From Bombyx mori (taxonomy: Eukaryota; Arthropoda; Insecta; Lepidoptera; Bombycidae): a DNA stretch of 64,000 bases. Within the stretch, counting starts at the first letter, position 1. Each line of letters starts with the position of its first letter. Where the stretch lies: contig NC_085127.1 of assembly GCF_030269925.1 (NCBI RefSeq), positions 4,223,501-4,287,500 of the forward strand. Direction: 5' to 3'. The notes below the pieces were generated by a model. The model saw only the letters and a program-made list of their open reading frames with translations, was not told the DNA's origin and did not search any database. Shown piece after piece: positions 1 through 12,097 of the stretch. The translations under genes were made by a program, and so were the position numbers.

Positions 1-58
1 CCACTCACCATCAGGTGGGCCGCATGCTCGTCTGCCTACAAGGGCAATAAAAAAAAAT
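1..58 (+). repeat. LINE 3' tail, family 2 (truncated at window edge)
   Basis: The window opens inside a short unit ending in a run of A. It shares the core CAGGTGGGCCG and GCTCGTCTGCCTACAAG with the fuller copies at 11115-11236, 62167-62280 and 63208-63327. The poly-A end and repeated occurrence fit the 3' end of a 5'-truncated non-LTR retrotransposon. The parent element is not identified. Confidence 0.7.
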
Positions 59-2380
59 GTTATTGTCAAAAAACAGCGTGATTTGTTATCAACGTCTATT
101 AATTCAACTCCGTCGTACTAATCCAATACTAATGCTAATAAAATTTGGATATAGTATTGAGAAACAAGATCTCTGCAAGTTTTACGGAAGGTAACCGGAA
201 GAATTTGACCGAGATATAGCCAAGAATATTCTCGATAACGTTTTTTTCACGGGCTGAATGGTAGGCAAATATGCCGTCCTTTTCGTTTGTCAACATTGAA
301 TTATCGACCTTATGGGCCATAATCTACCATTCTGATTCATGCATTCTTGTACAGGGATATTGGCTCTTCTTTAAAACGCATAGCTTTGTAGCTGTATTTA
401 TCTTTAGAAGGGAATTTTTCGACGAATTTCTCGCTAACTTCAAGACTTTGATCAACTTAAGAAAATTGCACATTATCAAGTGCCAATACAATCATTCTGT
501 TCCTTCAACCTAATATTCTTATAATAAACATAGTTTTAATTTTTACTTAAACTCGCACTTTTCAGTTAAAGTCCTGGACCACCAAAAAAAAGCGTGTTTT
601 TTAGTTTTTAAACCACATATAAAATATAGAAGATATTAATAATATATTTCCAAAGTAATATAATTTTTGGTCAAAGTTCGCGGCTATAAATAGCAGACTA
701 TTAGGGAACTGTTCAGAAATTACTAGATTAGGGATCTCTTAAAACCGTTGGTGGATATGGTTAACAATCCATGATCGCCAATTAAGAGCGAGGGCATCAA
801 AGGGTTTTTTTTTATTGACACTCGCATTACCGATGTTAATACCGATGTTAGTAGTTATTATATTACAATAAACAGAGACTGCTACTGGGTTTACGATACC
901 CTCGGGAAGAGATAGGATGATTCTTCTAGACCACACAGGCAAATATGGTGCTATTTCTACTATGCACTAAACTTATTTAGCATTATGTATAACTACGTCA
1001 GTTCACAACTAATAATTTTGAAACAATTTAATTTTAATACGAAACAGTATTAAAACAAAACATTAATGGATTTTCTTCTCGTCCGGTATATTTACTATTA
1101 TGGAAATTTATTTGTAAAGATTTTACCAATATAACTTTAGTCAATTTGGGCGCGAACAAGTGATATTTAGAATTTATCAAACATAATTTTGATGTATAAT
1201 TATTTTATATTACCATAACTCATTACAGTACATATTGATATTCATAGTCCCATGGCGGTATAAATTGACAATTAGTGGGTTTAACTCGAATGCTGCTTAA
1301 TTAACACGCCGGATGAGCGTGTTATGAATTAAATCTGTTTAAATGACAATTTCTTACCTAATTAAACACGTCTCTAACCTTGAGTTATAGGTACTAGGGA
1401 TCTGTCAAATCGACACACGCTTGTGTCGCCTTTCGTATACCAGACAAGCGATGACGTGCGTAGAAGATTGCTCATGCATCCTATTAGCAATTATTTTTCA
1501 GCTACCTACTCCCAATAACCTCGAGAAGAATGTTTACAGAGGACATGGTGATCAACGTCAACTTCTGATAATGTTGTTGTCTGGCTCGTCGCCTTCAAAG
1601 CTCATGTGGTTTACACATCTTAATGGGCGGCTTTTGAGAGGAACGTCAAGCTGCCCCCTTGTCTCGACGTTAGGAAATTATTCAATAGAAGAACGAAACG
1701 TACCATATAATAATGGCATCCATTAATACGCATATGGTAGCGTAACAAACGCGTTACACAATTACCACAAATCAGATAATAATAGCCATTAGACCATCCC
1801 TCGGAACACTTCAACTTATAAAGTTCAATGAATCGAAATATGTAGTGGGTAGCTATTATAGAGCCACATGATGTTTAACAGATCAGTTTCAAGATCAAGA
1901 TGCTTGTTTTAATTATCCTTCTAGAACTATTAACAAGCTTTAGGATTGAGACAGATTTTTCTTGGTTTGAACTACATGTAACTATCGTCGGTGACAATAC
2001 CGAGTAAATTAAGCTTCATTAGAAATTAATAGCCAACTAACTCTGGTTCAAATCAAAATTTAATTGGTAAAGCTATCGCGATTCATTCGGACGACTATCG
2101 CGATTGCTTCTACAAACAATATTACAAAATCGAATACGTTAAATCAGCGCGATTGGCTACCGAATAGATATTGTTGCTGAAGCTCACCCAGAGAATTGAT
2201 GTCGGCATATGTACATATATTCGTTGGGGCAGCCGTTATAATATGGTGGGCTGTTACTAACATTATTAACAACATTATCGATATTGTATTTAAGCAATTG
2301 AATAGTATTCAATTCAGTCTGTATCTACAATAAAAAAGGTATAGAAATGATTAAGTCACGTTTAGTGCTGTGTGGTATCA
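59..2380. other. AT-rich stretch with no supported gene
   Basis: No exon with a recognisable protein motif and no clear transposon end was seen on either strand. The short open frames here lack splice context and low-complexity bias is strong. It could be intron or intergenic sequence. Confidence 0.5.
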
Positions 2381-2395
2381 CTGTAGAGTAGCATC

Positions 2396-2680
2396 CATCC
2401 CATAGAGGCGGATGTTGCGAATTTCATGGACAGCACGCCAGACCAACATATCCGTTCTGAAGGAGCTCGGTATTGCCACAAGGCTATCTGCTTCCAACGC
2501 ATTCTCACGTACTATGGTTGCATGGCTCGTAGAGGCCTCAATCACTTAGACAAGCTGTTGATAATTGGTCAGGTTGACGGGAGAAGATCACGCGATCGCT
2601 CACCTACCCGCGCTCACGCAACTCTGTCCATCGACAGCCACTACTACTCTGCCAAGAGTACTCGACTAAAAGGAATATGA
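2396..2680 (+). pseudogene. RTE-type LINE reverse transcriptase C-terminus, frameshifted
   Basis: Read in one frame from about 2408, the sequence gives RRMLRISWTA followed by TNISVLKELGIATRLS. After a frameshift near 2485-2495 it continues with QRILTYYG and then LDKLLIIGQVDGRRSRDRSP. This order (RISW, TN.S.L.ELGI, RI..Y.G, LEKL..GK.EG.R.RGRSP) is what I know from the C-terminal end of RTE-like LINE ORF2 proteins in insects and other animals. Only the last ~90 residues are present and they are split across frames, so this is a dead 5'-truncated fragment. No poly-A tail is obvious. Clade assignment is by motif memory. Confidence 0.65.
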
Positions 2681-3114
2681 TTTACAATGTTATTCCTTTA
2701 CATGTGTCGAATTATATACCAGCGTATTGGCATTGTCAGGTGGCATTTACGACCATACGATACAAAGTGGGTAGACGCATTTTCGTTGTGATATCCATGG
2801 GATCCGCTAGCCATTTTATATCAAATGGACAGTGACCTCGCTCACTCATGTATACAATAAAAAAAAACACAAGTTATGTAACAATCGTGTCCCTTGTTCG
2901 ACGACCGCGAACAGTCGGTAGAATAATTTCAGCTAACGATGTACTAAACTTTGAAAGTGCCGTTTTAATTTGTATGCAGAAGATGGGTTGTTCGCGTCAT
3001 AAAGAGAGTAACTCTGGCTGCATCGTAAATTGCTCCTTCGGTGCTCGACAATTGTTTTATTGTACAAAAGTTTAACGAAGAAATGAAACCCGCAAAATTA
3101 TAATATGCGTAATT

Positions 3115-3358
3115 ACTGGTGGTAGGACCTCTCGTGAGTCCGCGCGGGTGGGTACCACTGCCCTGCCTATTTCTACCATGAAGCAGTAATGCGTTTCGGT
3201 TTGGAGGGTGGGGCAGCCGTTGTAACTATACTGAGACCTTAGAACTTATATCTCAAGGTGGGTGGCGCATTTACGTTGTGGATGTCTATGGGCTCCAGTA
3301 ACCACTTAACTCCAGGTGGGCTGTGAGCTCGTCCACCCATCTAAGCAATAAAAAAAAT
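3115..3358 (+). repeat. BMC1/L1Bm-type LINE 3' unit (copy 1)
   Basis: A ~245-bp unit that begins ACTGGTGGTAGGACCTC and ends GCAATAAAAAAA. Copies of it recur throughout the window on both strands. I recognise it as the 3' end of the silkworm BMC1 (L1Bm) retrotransposon. This copy, like the one at 56598, extends upstream of the usual start through AAACCCGCAAAATTATAAT (from about 3087). Confidence 0.8.
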
Positions 3359-3628
3359 AAAAAAACGAAGGGATGGTACATAGATAGGAAACGTTGCGTA
3401 GTTTGAAAGATGAGAAGACGCTTTTTGAATGCGGAGCTGCATGAAGGTTTCTTATGGAGGCGCCCAGCAATATTTTACGAGAGTATACTTGATTTATGTC
3501 TGCTCAGTTTCTTTGTGGGGTAGTTGGGCAAAAAAGGTCATGGACCTCCCGTTGCAACCGGTTACCGCAACCCACACACATATACCAGAAGCGAGCACGT
3601 TACGTATTTCATAGACATTTATTCAAAT

Positions 3629-3878
3629 CTATCTATCTATATACATAAAAATGAATTGTTGTTCGTTAGTCTCGCCAAAACTCGAGAACGGCTGGATAGA
3701 TTTGGATAATTTTGATCTTGAATTATTTGTGGAAGTCCAGAGAAGGTTTAATGGGGAAGATAAATATGAAAATGCTTGGAATTTAATAAAAATTACAATT
3801 TTGTTTTTCCTTTGATGTGTCCCCCGTCGGTCTTTTATTTATCGATTGAGGCACTACGAAGTTTGCCGGGTCAGCTAG
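3629..3878 (+). mobile_element. Non-autonomous Helitron
   Basis: Starts in a TCTATCTATATACATAAAAA stretch and ends GGGTCAGCTAG followed by T. This fits the Helitron pattern of 5'-TC and 3'-CTRR with insertion next to T. The interior (GTTCGTTAGTCTCGCC, ACTCGAGAACGGCTGG) matches a Helitron family I recall as common in moths and butterflies. No coding capacity. Confidence 0.7.
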
Positions 3879-5563
3879 TTCAAATAGAAAATCTACAACC
3901 ACACAATATACACTAATAATATTCCGCGCTATAAATGAAATAAATGAACGGTGAACTTCTTTTCTTAAAACTCAACAAACTACATCTTCAAAAAATATAC
4001 ATTTAAAAACCCTTCTCATTACCCAATATGAAGCAGCCAGCGGATACGTGCAACTAAGTATGAAATACAGTGTACTGAAAACTTTAACAAACCCCAAACC
4101 GAGAACAAGGGAAGTTCTAGATTAACGAAACTGCTGCCAAAAGTGTTACCGGGAGGATGGCTACGCAAAAACTATTCCGGCGAAATATTCTTTGGAAAAT
4201 TGGCAAGAATGCAACGGCGAAAACGTTTCTGCGGAAATTGAAAAACAAGAATATGTTAGCAACGAAGACACAACGCTTTACGCGGGGCGTGTCTTCAAAA
4301 GTTTAACTAGTTTAAGCTCGAACCGCAAAGGTCGGAACTGGGGGTTGCATAAGAACTCGCAAACGATACGCTACTGTCACGTCCACGTGAGTTTCCTGAC
4401 CAAGGGAAAAACAGTCCACATTCACGACAGTCGCGTACGTGAACGGACTGCCTAACGAGCCGTCGGACGGCTGACAGCATTGCAACAAACCGCGCGGCTG
4501 CTCTAATGAAGTTTTGAGGCGGCGCTCTAGTTTCACTGTAGTGACGGGTGACGCCTTTTAAGTGACGCCTTCCTTTAAAAAAAAACAAACAACTCTTCAC
4601 GTTGTTTATTCCTCAAACGATCAGCGGTAGACTGCGATTTGGTTCATGAAGGACGGTAACCGTTCACCACCAGATGGGCCGTGTGTTCGTCTGCCTTCAA
4701 AGTCAATAGAAAAATTAAACATAAGCTGACTAAAATAACTGATTTCGCTCAAAAGAAACTTCGTATTCACTTCTGAAGAATTCATATCAATATTTATTGT
4801 AAAAAAATTAATCCAGTAACTTTAAATAAATATATCGAGGGGTGAAAGGCTATTTGTTTTAAACGACATTTAGCTTAATACGCGACATTTATCTTTGTAA
4901 TTAAAAGTCCCTTTTATTTTGTATTAGCATCAAACAATTCGATGTTTTTAATTGCTTATCTCATTCAAATAGCTGAGAAAGTTTTTATGTAATTATATTA
5001 TTTTTTCCAAATTTTAAACTTCAAATGGCTCTCCAAAGTTGTAAAACTATCGCTTAAACCAAATAACCTTTCACCGCTTGATATGTAACATAATATGAAA
5101 ATCCAAGACTATCGCTACAAAAAAAAAAAAACCGATAAAATATCGAAACATCAACACAAGGTAACACTGAAGTCGATACGAACGAAATGGAAGGCAATTT
5201 TTCCGCGGGCCCCATGAATATTCACGTTGGCGAAGATTTGTATTGTTTCCGCTAAAGGGGTATATGGGTTTCACACAACGGGTACGACCTCGACGTTATT
5301 ACCGTACAATTTACAACCGTTAACCGACAAACAAAGGGAATCCGTTTATTTACGCTGAGGTGGTATTGTGGATAGCTTCGGAGTCGGAAAACGGATCTCA
5401 CACAGCGTCCGCGCGATCTGCTCTTGGAAATTTTTAAGACAAATAGCCGTTCCATTCCAATGATTTTATCGAAGATAAAACCTAGATATAACTTTGCGAT
5501 CGGATTTCCTTTGTGCTGTAGTTCACCAATTGCGATTCTAACATTATTTTTATTTATTTAATT
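3879..5563. other. No supported gene; one short LINE tail
   Basis: Mostly unremarkable sequence. A family-2 LINE tail lies at 4652-4716 (+), with the core GATGGGCCGTGTGTTCGTCTG followed by a short A-rich end. The overlapping open frames near 4190-4600 on both strands show no protein motif. Confidence 0.5.
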
Positions 5564-5802
5564 ACTGGTGGTAGGACCTCTTGTGAGTCCGCGCGGGTAG
5601 GAACCACCGCCCGGCCTATTTCTGCCGTGAAGCAGTAATGCATTTCGGTTTGAAGGGTGGGGTAGCCGTTGTAACTATACTGAGATCTTAGAACTTATAT
5701 CTCAAGGTGGGTGGCGCATTTACGTTGTAGATGTCCATGGGCTCCAGTAACCACTTAACACCAGGTGGGCTGTGAGCTCGTACACCCATATAAGCAATAA
5801 AT
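5564..5802 (+). repeat. BMC1-type LINE 3' unit (copy 2) with visible target duplication
   Basis: Full ~240-bp unit starting at ACTGGTGG. The same ~21-bp stretch (ATTCTAACATTATTTTTATT plus TA) occurs just before it at 5534 and again after its tail at about 5816, a target-site duplication. The flank after it is shared with copy 6 (see findings). Confidence 0.85.
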
Positions 5803-5952
5803 TTTTTTTTGTAATTCTAACATTATTTTTATTTACACCAGCGTGTTAAAAAGAAAACAAGAAAGTACGTTTCGGCTGAACTGTAATCGTTTCATACAAT
5901 TGAAACAGGACTCCGTCTCGCGCGTTCAAGATACGGCTCTTTATGGAGTTTA

Positions 5953-6228
5953 ATTTTTTTTTCTTTTTTTTTCCTACCTATGCTGATAGCCTTGAGAGGC
6001 TATTTCAGCTTCACCCTAACGTTTGTAGGTGAGCTCACGGGGCTCAACCGGAGAGCTGCTAACACTGACCCTAGCAAGAACAGTGCTTCGCAGAATCTAC
6101 CACCGGATCGGAAACGCGACCCACTGAGAAGATCCGGCGAGAAACTCAGTGGGCTGTGTCTATGGGTTAGTTCGCTCGTCGAGCCCTTCGTCGCAAGCGA
6201 GTTCGACGAGGACGGTGACCGGGGAGTT
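5953..6228 (-). repeat. Bm1-type SINE (near full length)
   Basis: On the plus strand a T-run is followed by CCTACCTATGCTGATAGCC, then CCACCGGATCGG, GATCCGGCGAGAAACTCAGT and a GC-rich end, so the element with its A-tail lies on the minus strand. Shorter relatives occur at 29612-29802 and 61858-62072. The name Bm1 is from memory. The order and copy number fit a SINE. Confidence 0.75.
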
Positions 6229-6229
6229 T

Positions 6230-6980
6230 CATAAATATTTAAGAATCGACGACTTCGTCATGTAGTCATTGACACCTAGATAATGTGATTGAAGTTCAAT
6301 CTAAAATCGTTGGACCGTTAAACGTAACTCTGGAGTTTATTTCCCTAGAGAGAAGGTTCAAATTCAATAAGCAGTCCTAGCGAAACGAGAGGTTATTTCT
6401 CTAAAGTAAATATCATCAGCATAAAAGTCAGATATACTTATTCCTATAATCATTTTTGTATGCATTTACTTGTGTGTTATTTTTGGAATTATTTTTACGG
6501 ATCTCGTCATCTAGATTATTATTATGAAATCTATTATCTAGGAAATCTTAATCTAATAATAATGGTCGCTTAGATCATTAGATGTATAAGTTAGAACGAT
6601 TTAAGATTCAAATTATCTGTTTACAATTATAGATAATCCAACCTTATACCTCTGATATCATGATTTAACTTGGAAATCATCGTGACCTAAGGGGAAGACA
6701 TGAGGTGCATTCGTGTCAAAAGATTTAGCTTTGACTACACAGTCGAATCCCGCAGACAGATACCACTTCTAATCAAATAAGTATTTAACACGTGTTCGCG
6801 AATGACTTCGACGATGAAAGAACAAAAGTCGCGTAATAAAAATCAAAACCCGCAAAAACTGATCAAATTTATTTGTACTTAGTAAAAAATTTTCTCTCTA
6901 AGCACCTGTTATTTTTGTACATACTTTGACATTGGCAAAATTAAGGCCAAAGGCGAGCCAAATTCTTATTAAAAAAAAAT
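6230..6980. other. AT-rich stretch without a gene
   Basis: Nothing coding was recognised. The part near 6780-6870 (GACTTCGACGATGAAAGAA, GCGTAATAAAAATC) resembles sequence upstream of the extended BMC1 unit at 56540-56597. It may be an old fragment of the same LINE. Confidence 0.45.
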
Positions 6981-6984
6981 TAAA

Positions 6985-7222
6985 AAACCCCGCAAAAAAT
7001 ATAATTTTCGTAATAGCTGATGGTAACCTGACCAGCACTGTTCTTTGCCAGCACTACCCTCCTGTCTATTTCTGCCGCAAAGGTTTAAAGGGCGGGGCAA
7101 CTCTGACACTATGCAATTAAGATTTAGACCTCGTGTGTCAATATGGGTGATGGTAATCACAATCGACTTCAGTATTCTTTAAGCCCAAGTGAGCCGTGTT
7201 CACGTTCCTACGCAATAAAAAG
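6985..7222 (+). repeat. Strongly diverged BMC1-type LINE 3' unit
   Basis: Retains the order of unit landmarks: ACCCCGCAAAAAATATAAT, a degraded TGATGGTAACCTGACC, TCTATTTCTGCCG, AAGGGCGGGGCAAC, and a final GCAATAAAAAG. It is much more diverged than the other copies and is probably an old insertion. Confidence 0.6.
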
Positions 7223-7314
7223 TAATAATATTAAATGTTTAAAGTTTATATAATATTACTCTTGTGTGTACTTTTGCGAGGTTTTCGAGAGTTGTATGCA
7301 TAATCAAAACTAAT

Positions 7315-7405
7315 TTTACGGTTTAATTTTGCGTTTATTGATTTTATTTTATTAGTTCCGACATTTTCAATATAGTTCACGGTTTTCGTGGTCACGGACT
7401 AAAGT
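7315..7405 (+). repeat. Dispersed repeat X, copy 1
   Basis: The string TTTACGGTTTAATTTTGCG, then TTCCGACATTTTC, then CACGGTTTTCGTGGTCACG recurs in the same orientation at about 12993-13085 and 27693-27775 with substitutions. The family is not identified. The three copies differ by roughly one base in five or six by eye. Confidence 0.5.
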
Positions 7406-7544
7406 GTTTTTCGTTAACATTTGAATATTACTATAATTATCGTCCAATTTAATTTAAAAAAACTGATACATATTTACGATTCGTTGCAAAAAACGAACAA
7501 CGGCAATTCCGTATCAGCTGATCATCTACGCAGCCAACTTTTTT

Positions 7545-7793
7545 ATTTTTATTGCTTATTGCTTAGATGGGTGGACGAGCTCACAGCCCACCTGGTGTTA
7601 AGTGGGTACTGGAGTTCATAGACATGTACAACGTAAATGCGCCACCGATCTTGAGATATAAGTTCTAAGGTCTTAAGTATAGTTACAACGGCTGCCCCAC
7701 CCTTCAAACCGAAACGCATTACTGCTTCACGGCAGAAATAGGCAGGGTGGTGGTACCCACCCGCGCGGACTCACAAGAGGTCCTACCACCAGT
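7545..7793 (-). repeat. BMC1-type LINE 3' unit (copy 3)
   Basis: Full unit on the minus strand: T-rich end at 7545, GCTCACAGCCCACCTGGTG near 7580, and the reverse of the common start, CCTACCACCAGT, ending at 7793. Confidence 0.85.
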
Positions 7794-8220
7794 AACCACT
7801 TCAAATTAACAGTTTAAACAGTTGATGCTTAATTAGTTATAACTGTAAATCTTTGGTAATAAATACCGATCCTTGATTTGCAAACCGTAAAATCTTTCGG
7901 GCGTTTTTCGAGCCTCGCCATTAAACAAATTAGGCGCGAAAACACAAAAACCGCGCACGAAGCAGCAGCTAGCTTGACTACGACGAAGAGGTTTCGCGGC
8001 AATGTTGACCGAGCAACTTAGGAGTTGTGTAATCTCACAATTTGCCGCTCCTAACTCTCAAACAAAACAAAACAAAGCGAACACATTCCCCGGGCTAAAA
8101 GGAAGTTCCCTTCAAAAGGCAAACTGGCTCCGAGGAAACCTTATATTCTCTTATATTTATGATACGCTCCAACGTTGCACGCTGTGATCACACAGACACA
8201 CACGATCGCACCTCAAATAT

Positions 8221-8491
8221 AATTGAATATGCAATTTCGAAAAGGGCACATGTCGCATATTTTTTCAAATACGTATTTTCATATACATGTAGTTTTGAGG
8301 CTTACCTACACCCATTTTATAATAATTCCAGTAATTTTCAATTGCTAATTAACACTAAAATATATCTCAAAAGTAAATATATACATATTAAATTTTACAC
8401 TGCTTTAGAAAATAATCAGTTTTTTTTGTTTCATTTCCTGAACATTTTACGTTTTCAGAGATGTGCCCTTTTCGAAATTGCATATTCAATT
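8221..8491. mobile_element. MITE-like element with perfect 31-bp inverted repeats
   Basis: Positions 8221-8251 and 8461-8491 are exact reverse complements of each other (31 of 31). The arm contains TGCAATTTCGAAAAGGGCAC. They enclose a ~209-bp AT-rich interior with no motif. Such a short unit with long perfect termini fits a MITE. No clear target duplication could be assigned, so the superfamily is open. A 133-residue open frame that runs through both arms is judged fortuitous. Confidence 0.65.
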
Positions 8492-9052
8492 CCCATTGAC
8501 GTTTATAAACACGCATTCAATTTAAGTATCATAACAGAATCGGTACTTATTTACGAATAAATTTGACGACAACTATAAATATTTAGTGCGCATAAACCAA
8601 TAATGGCGTAATAAATCGCAAAGTATTTTCTGGTTTTATAAAGCAATGAGTTTATAAGAGAATGTCCCAGATAACTGTTTATGGTCCAATTAGTGGGGAA
8701 ACGAAACGGGGCGACATCGGACTCTATACAAACCTGCTAATAGTCGAGATACCATCACGCACGAAAGTGGCTGAAACGTCACGTACATATCAACGCGAAA
8801 ACGTAATCTGGATTATTTATTAGTTCGTCCGACCTTAGTCCCTTCCTTTAGCGGCAATATATCGTAATATATGTAATTAATTACAAATTAATACTAACAA
8901 CACGGTGACGTGTGTCAGATCAATTACTACGAGATCGTCATTACTACAAACAATATTTCATTTTACCGTATATCGTTTGACGCTCGATTTATCTTCTACT
9001 ACATAATATTAGCGTTGACGTCTTCAGAGTGTGTCGAATCGACAAAACTATA

Positions 9053-9270
9053 TCTATACTCATATATAAATCTACAGTGGTTTTTACGAATGTTCCGTTA
9101 TAACTACTGAACCATGCATACGATTGACTTGAAACTTGGTATCCATGTAGAAAATACATGTACTTCATGGATAGGCTAATATTTATATGAGAGTTGGGCT
9201 CCCTAATAATAATGACAATACATAATAATGTTAATTTTAAATGCGCAGCGAAGCGGGCAAGTACGGCTAG
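9053..9270 (+). mobile_element. Non-autonomous Helitron (family A, copy 1)
   Basis: Begins TCTATACTCATATATAAATC and ends GGGCAAGTACGGCTAG followed by T. The same family recurs at 17722-17931 and 24916-25168. The shared interior includes CTACAGTGGTTTTTACG and CATGTAGAAAATACATGTA. The 5'-TC/3'-CTAG ends support Helitron. Confidence 0.75.
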
Positions 9271-10059
9271 TATTATCTAATACTAAAATTACGAGCAAAA
9301 GAAATAAGACTTAATACGTACCCACTTTAGTGCGATTTATTAAAATTAAAATAATCATATCTAAAATTATATTTCTTAGCACATAAAATGAGTGTTAAGA
9401 AACCAATTTATAATTATTTATTATGCCAATCTGTTACAAAATACCTAAATTTTAAGAAAGAGTTTTACGATGTTCTTGCTTTAAATGATCTGGTTAATTT
9501 CAATACTTATTAGCTTCCTTAGCTCTCAATGTCCAAATATATATCGACTATTTAGAAAAATATTAAAAAAAAACGCGAGTATCATCCCTAGTTGATTAAC
9601 ACCGATTTCGTAATAAATAACAAAAAGTGAAACGTCTCCTCCGAAGTTCGCGTACATGGACATTCGAGATGACGCGATGGACACATACGGACGCGTGCCA
9701 CGTAACAACACTATTACGGGAGAAAGATTTAATATTAAAGAGAAACTGTCCACCAGCATCAAGTGAATCGCGCAACTACGTCCGAAATGCAGAGATTGCA
9801 ACTCGTAAACTAGATAAGTTTCAGTTACCGTCTAGAGGTTGATAGTATTACCATTCAACATAAAGGATCTGGTTGCGACCTAGTTAGGTAATTTAATGAT
9901 TTGTCGATGTGAAACCGAACACTCAGAGCGCGACTAAAATTATGCAAGAGTTTTTAATTAAAATAACATTCAGAGATATGTAGGGGTTTACTCAATACCT
10001 AATAATTTAACTGTTGGCTTTAACATGGGTAGGACACAAATGTTCTGCATATCTCAGAT
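9271..10059. other. No supported gene
   Basis: AT-rich sequence. Overlapping plus and minus open frames near 9526-9842 carry no recognisable motif and are treated as chance. Confidence 0.5.
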
Positions 10060-10131
10060 AGGAGTTCCTGTCCTGGTGAAAATGGAAAGACCTACGGGCC
10101 ACCAGTAATCTTTCCTTCCTAAAAAAAAAAG
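10060..10131 (+). repeat. Jockey-type LINE tail fragment
   Basis: Contains CCTGTCCTGGTGAAAATGG and GGGCCACCAGTAATCTTTCC followed by A10. This matches the last part of the LINE copy ending at 14690 and the inverted fragment at 19043-19145. Confidence 0.65.
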
Positions 10132-10150
10132 ATGGGAATTTCCCGTTAAC

Positions 10151-10393
10151 TTTTTTTTATTGCTTAGTTGGTGAACGAGCTCACAGCCCACCTGGTGTTA
10201 AGTGATTACTGCAGCCCATGGACAGCTACAACGTAAATGCGCCACCCATCTTGAGATATAAGTTCTAAGGTCTCAAGTATAGTTACAACGGCTGCCCCAC
10301 CCTTCAAACCGAAACGCATTACTGCTTCACGGCAGAAATAGGCAGGGCGGTGTTACCTACCCGCGCGGACTCACAAGAGGTCCTACCACCAGT
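10151..10393 (-). repeat. BMC1-type LINE 3' unit (copy 4)
   Basis: Full-length unit on the minus strand from a T8 tail to CCTACCACCAGT. It lies 20 bp after the Jockey-type tail. Confidence 0.85.
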
Positions 10394-11114
10394 AAAACTG
10401 TGACTGCGCTGCCGCATTCAAAATCGCACGTAAAATCATCATGATCATCATCAGCATCATCATACTTAAGAGTACCTAGTTACCCGCACGAAAGCTATAA
10501 AAACCACAATTTGTATGGCATTTGACCGTGGTTACCCGCAAGCACTTGCAATTTCCATTAACATTAAATACGCTTTCGTGACGAGTCTTTAAAATCAGTC
10601 GACAATGTCGGATTACACTCATCGCATCCCATCAGTCACCGCACAACACATCACTTAGTTCAATAATGAACCGGCTTAACGACCGGGCTTGAAAAATATT
10701 AATAAGAAAATTTAACCGAAAAGTAAGCTGTCATAGACAAAATAGCATGAGTGCTTCATCAATGTAGTGGATGTCAATGAAACATACCTTATTAGGGATA
10801 TCTCGAAAACTACTGGTCAGATCTTATATAATACTCTAAGATTAAAATGGTACCAGTACCAGCTTTCAAATAAAAAAGGATCCTAAAAAATCGATTCACC
10901 TACTAACAGGTTCTAAGGTTAAAAAATACAAACTAATTGAGAACCTCCACCTTTTTTGAGATCGGTCAAAAATGATAGCACTATTACGAGTATATTGAAA
11001 TCTAACTAATAATTCGTACTAATCTAAAAATAAGAACATTCTATCTGTTCCCTTCTCGACTAGTCGACTATGTGACAGATTAGACACACAGGCAGTTCGG
11101 AGTCCCAATAAGAG
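10394..11114. other. No supported gene; CAT-rich patch
   Basis: A short ATCATC/ATCATCAGC simple-repeat patch lies at about 10437-10466. The rest shows no coding signal. Confidence 0.5.
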
Positions 11115-11236
11115 TATTAAGCGGTAGGCAGCGGCTCGGCTCTGCTCCTGGCATTGCTGAAGTCCATGGGCGACGGTAACCACTTACCATCAGGTGGGCC
11201 GTATGCTCGTCTACATACAAAGGCAATAAAAAAAAG
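11115..11236 (+). repeat. LINE 3' tail, family 2
   Basis: The longest plus-strand copy: GCGGTAGGCAGCGGCTCGG, CTGGCATTGCTGAAGTCCAT, CATCAGGTGGGCCGTATGC, then GGCAATAAAAAAAA. Its structure (conserved body with A-tail, variable 5' truncation) is that of a non-LTR LINE 3' end distinct from BMC1. Confidence 0.75.
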
Positions 11237-11541
11237 ATCAGTTTCCCCAAAAGTTTGTTTAAAAAAAAACAAAGTACTTTATGTTATAATAGCCATAAAA
11301 TGTACTTGAATTACGTTAAACAGGACACAGCGTGACTCAAAAACCATTCTAAAATAATACGGTACTATCGGAATTCATAACAATTGACTAATGTTAATCT
11401 AAACTCGGCGAGAGCGAAGACTGGAAATATTTCTTGCATTATAAAAGCGAATATTAAACGGAGATCCTTTGTTAGGAACTTACGTATGAATAACTTCGGT
11501 CGTTCCATTGTGCACAATAAGAATGCGACTGTTTCTTTCAA

Positions 11542-12097
11542 CTTTATACTTTCAACGTACTTAAAATGTGAATCCTTCAAATTTAAAAACAACAAAAAAA
11601 CCCGCTACTTACATTAGTTTTTCTGTATCTATAATTTAGCTGAATTACTACTATTCTTCCATTTAAAATCAAAGAGTCAGACAAAGAAAAAAATATGTGA
11701 CATGGTTTTAATGGTGGTAGGACCTCTTGTGAGTCCGCACGGGTAGGTACCACCACCCTGCCTATTTCCGCCGTGAAGCAGTAATGCGTTTCGGTTTGAA
11801 GGGTGGGGCAGCCGTTGTAACTATACTGAGACCTTAGAACTTATATCTCAAGGTGGGTGGCGCATTTACGTTGTAGATGTCTATGGGCTCCAGTAACCAC
11901 TAAACACCAGGTGGGCTGTGAGCTCCTCCAACCATGTAAGCAAAAAAAAACTTTATACTTTTAAGATACTTAAAACGGGAATTCTTCAAATTTAAAAACA
12001 AAAAAAATTGTTACTTACATTCATTTTTCTGTATCTATAATTTTGCTGAATTCTTTCATTTAAAATCACAAGTCAGACAAAGAAAAAAATATGTGAC
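11542..12097 (+). repeat. BMC1-type unit (copy 5) flanked by ~150-bp direct repeats
   Basis: The LINE unit occupies 11711-11950. Sequence before it (11542-11701) is repeated after it (11951-12097): both contain TTCAAATTTAAAAACAA, TTTTTCTGTATCTATAAT and GACAAAGAAAAAAATATGTG, with scattered substitutions and small indels. This is far longer than a normal LINE target-site duplication (see findings). Confidence 0.8.

Noticed and set aside
4192..4600. Overlapping open frames on both strands
   Set aside because: No recognisable domain, no splice context, and competing frames of similar length.
8159..8560. 133-residue plus-strand open frame
   Set aside because: It runs through both arms of a MITE, is rich in Phe/Tyr/Ile from AT-rich DNA, and has no motif.
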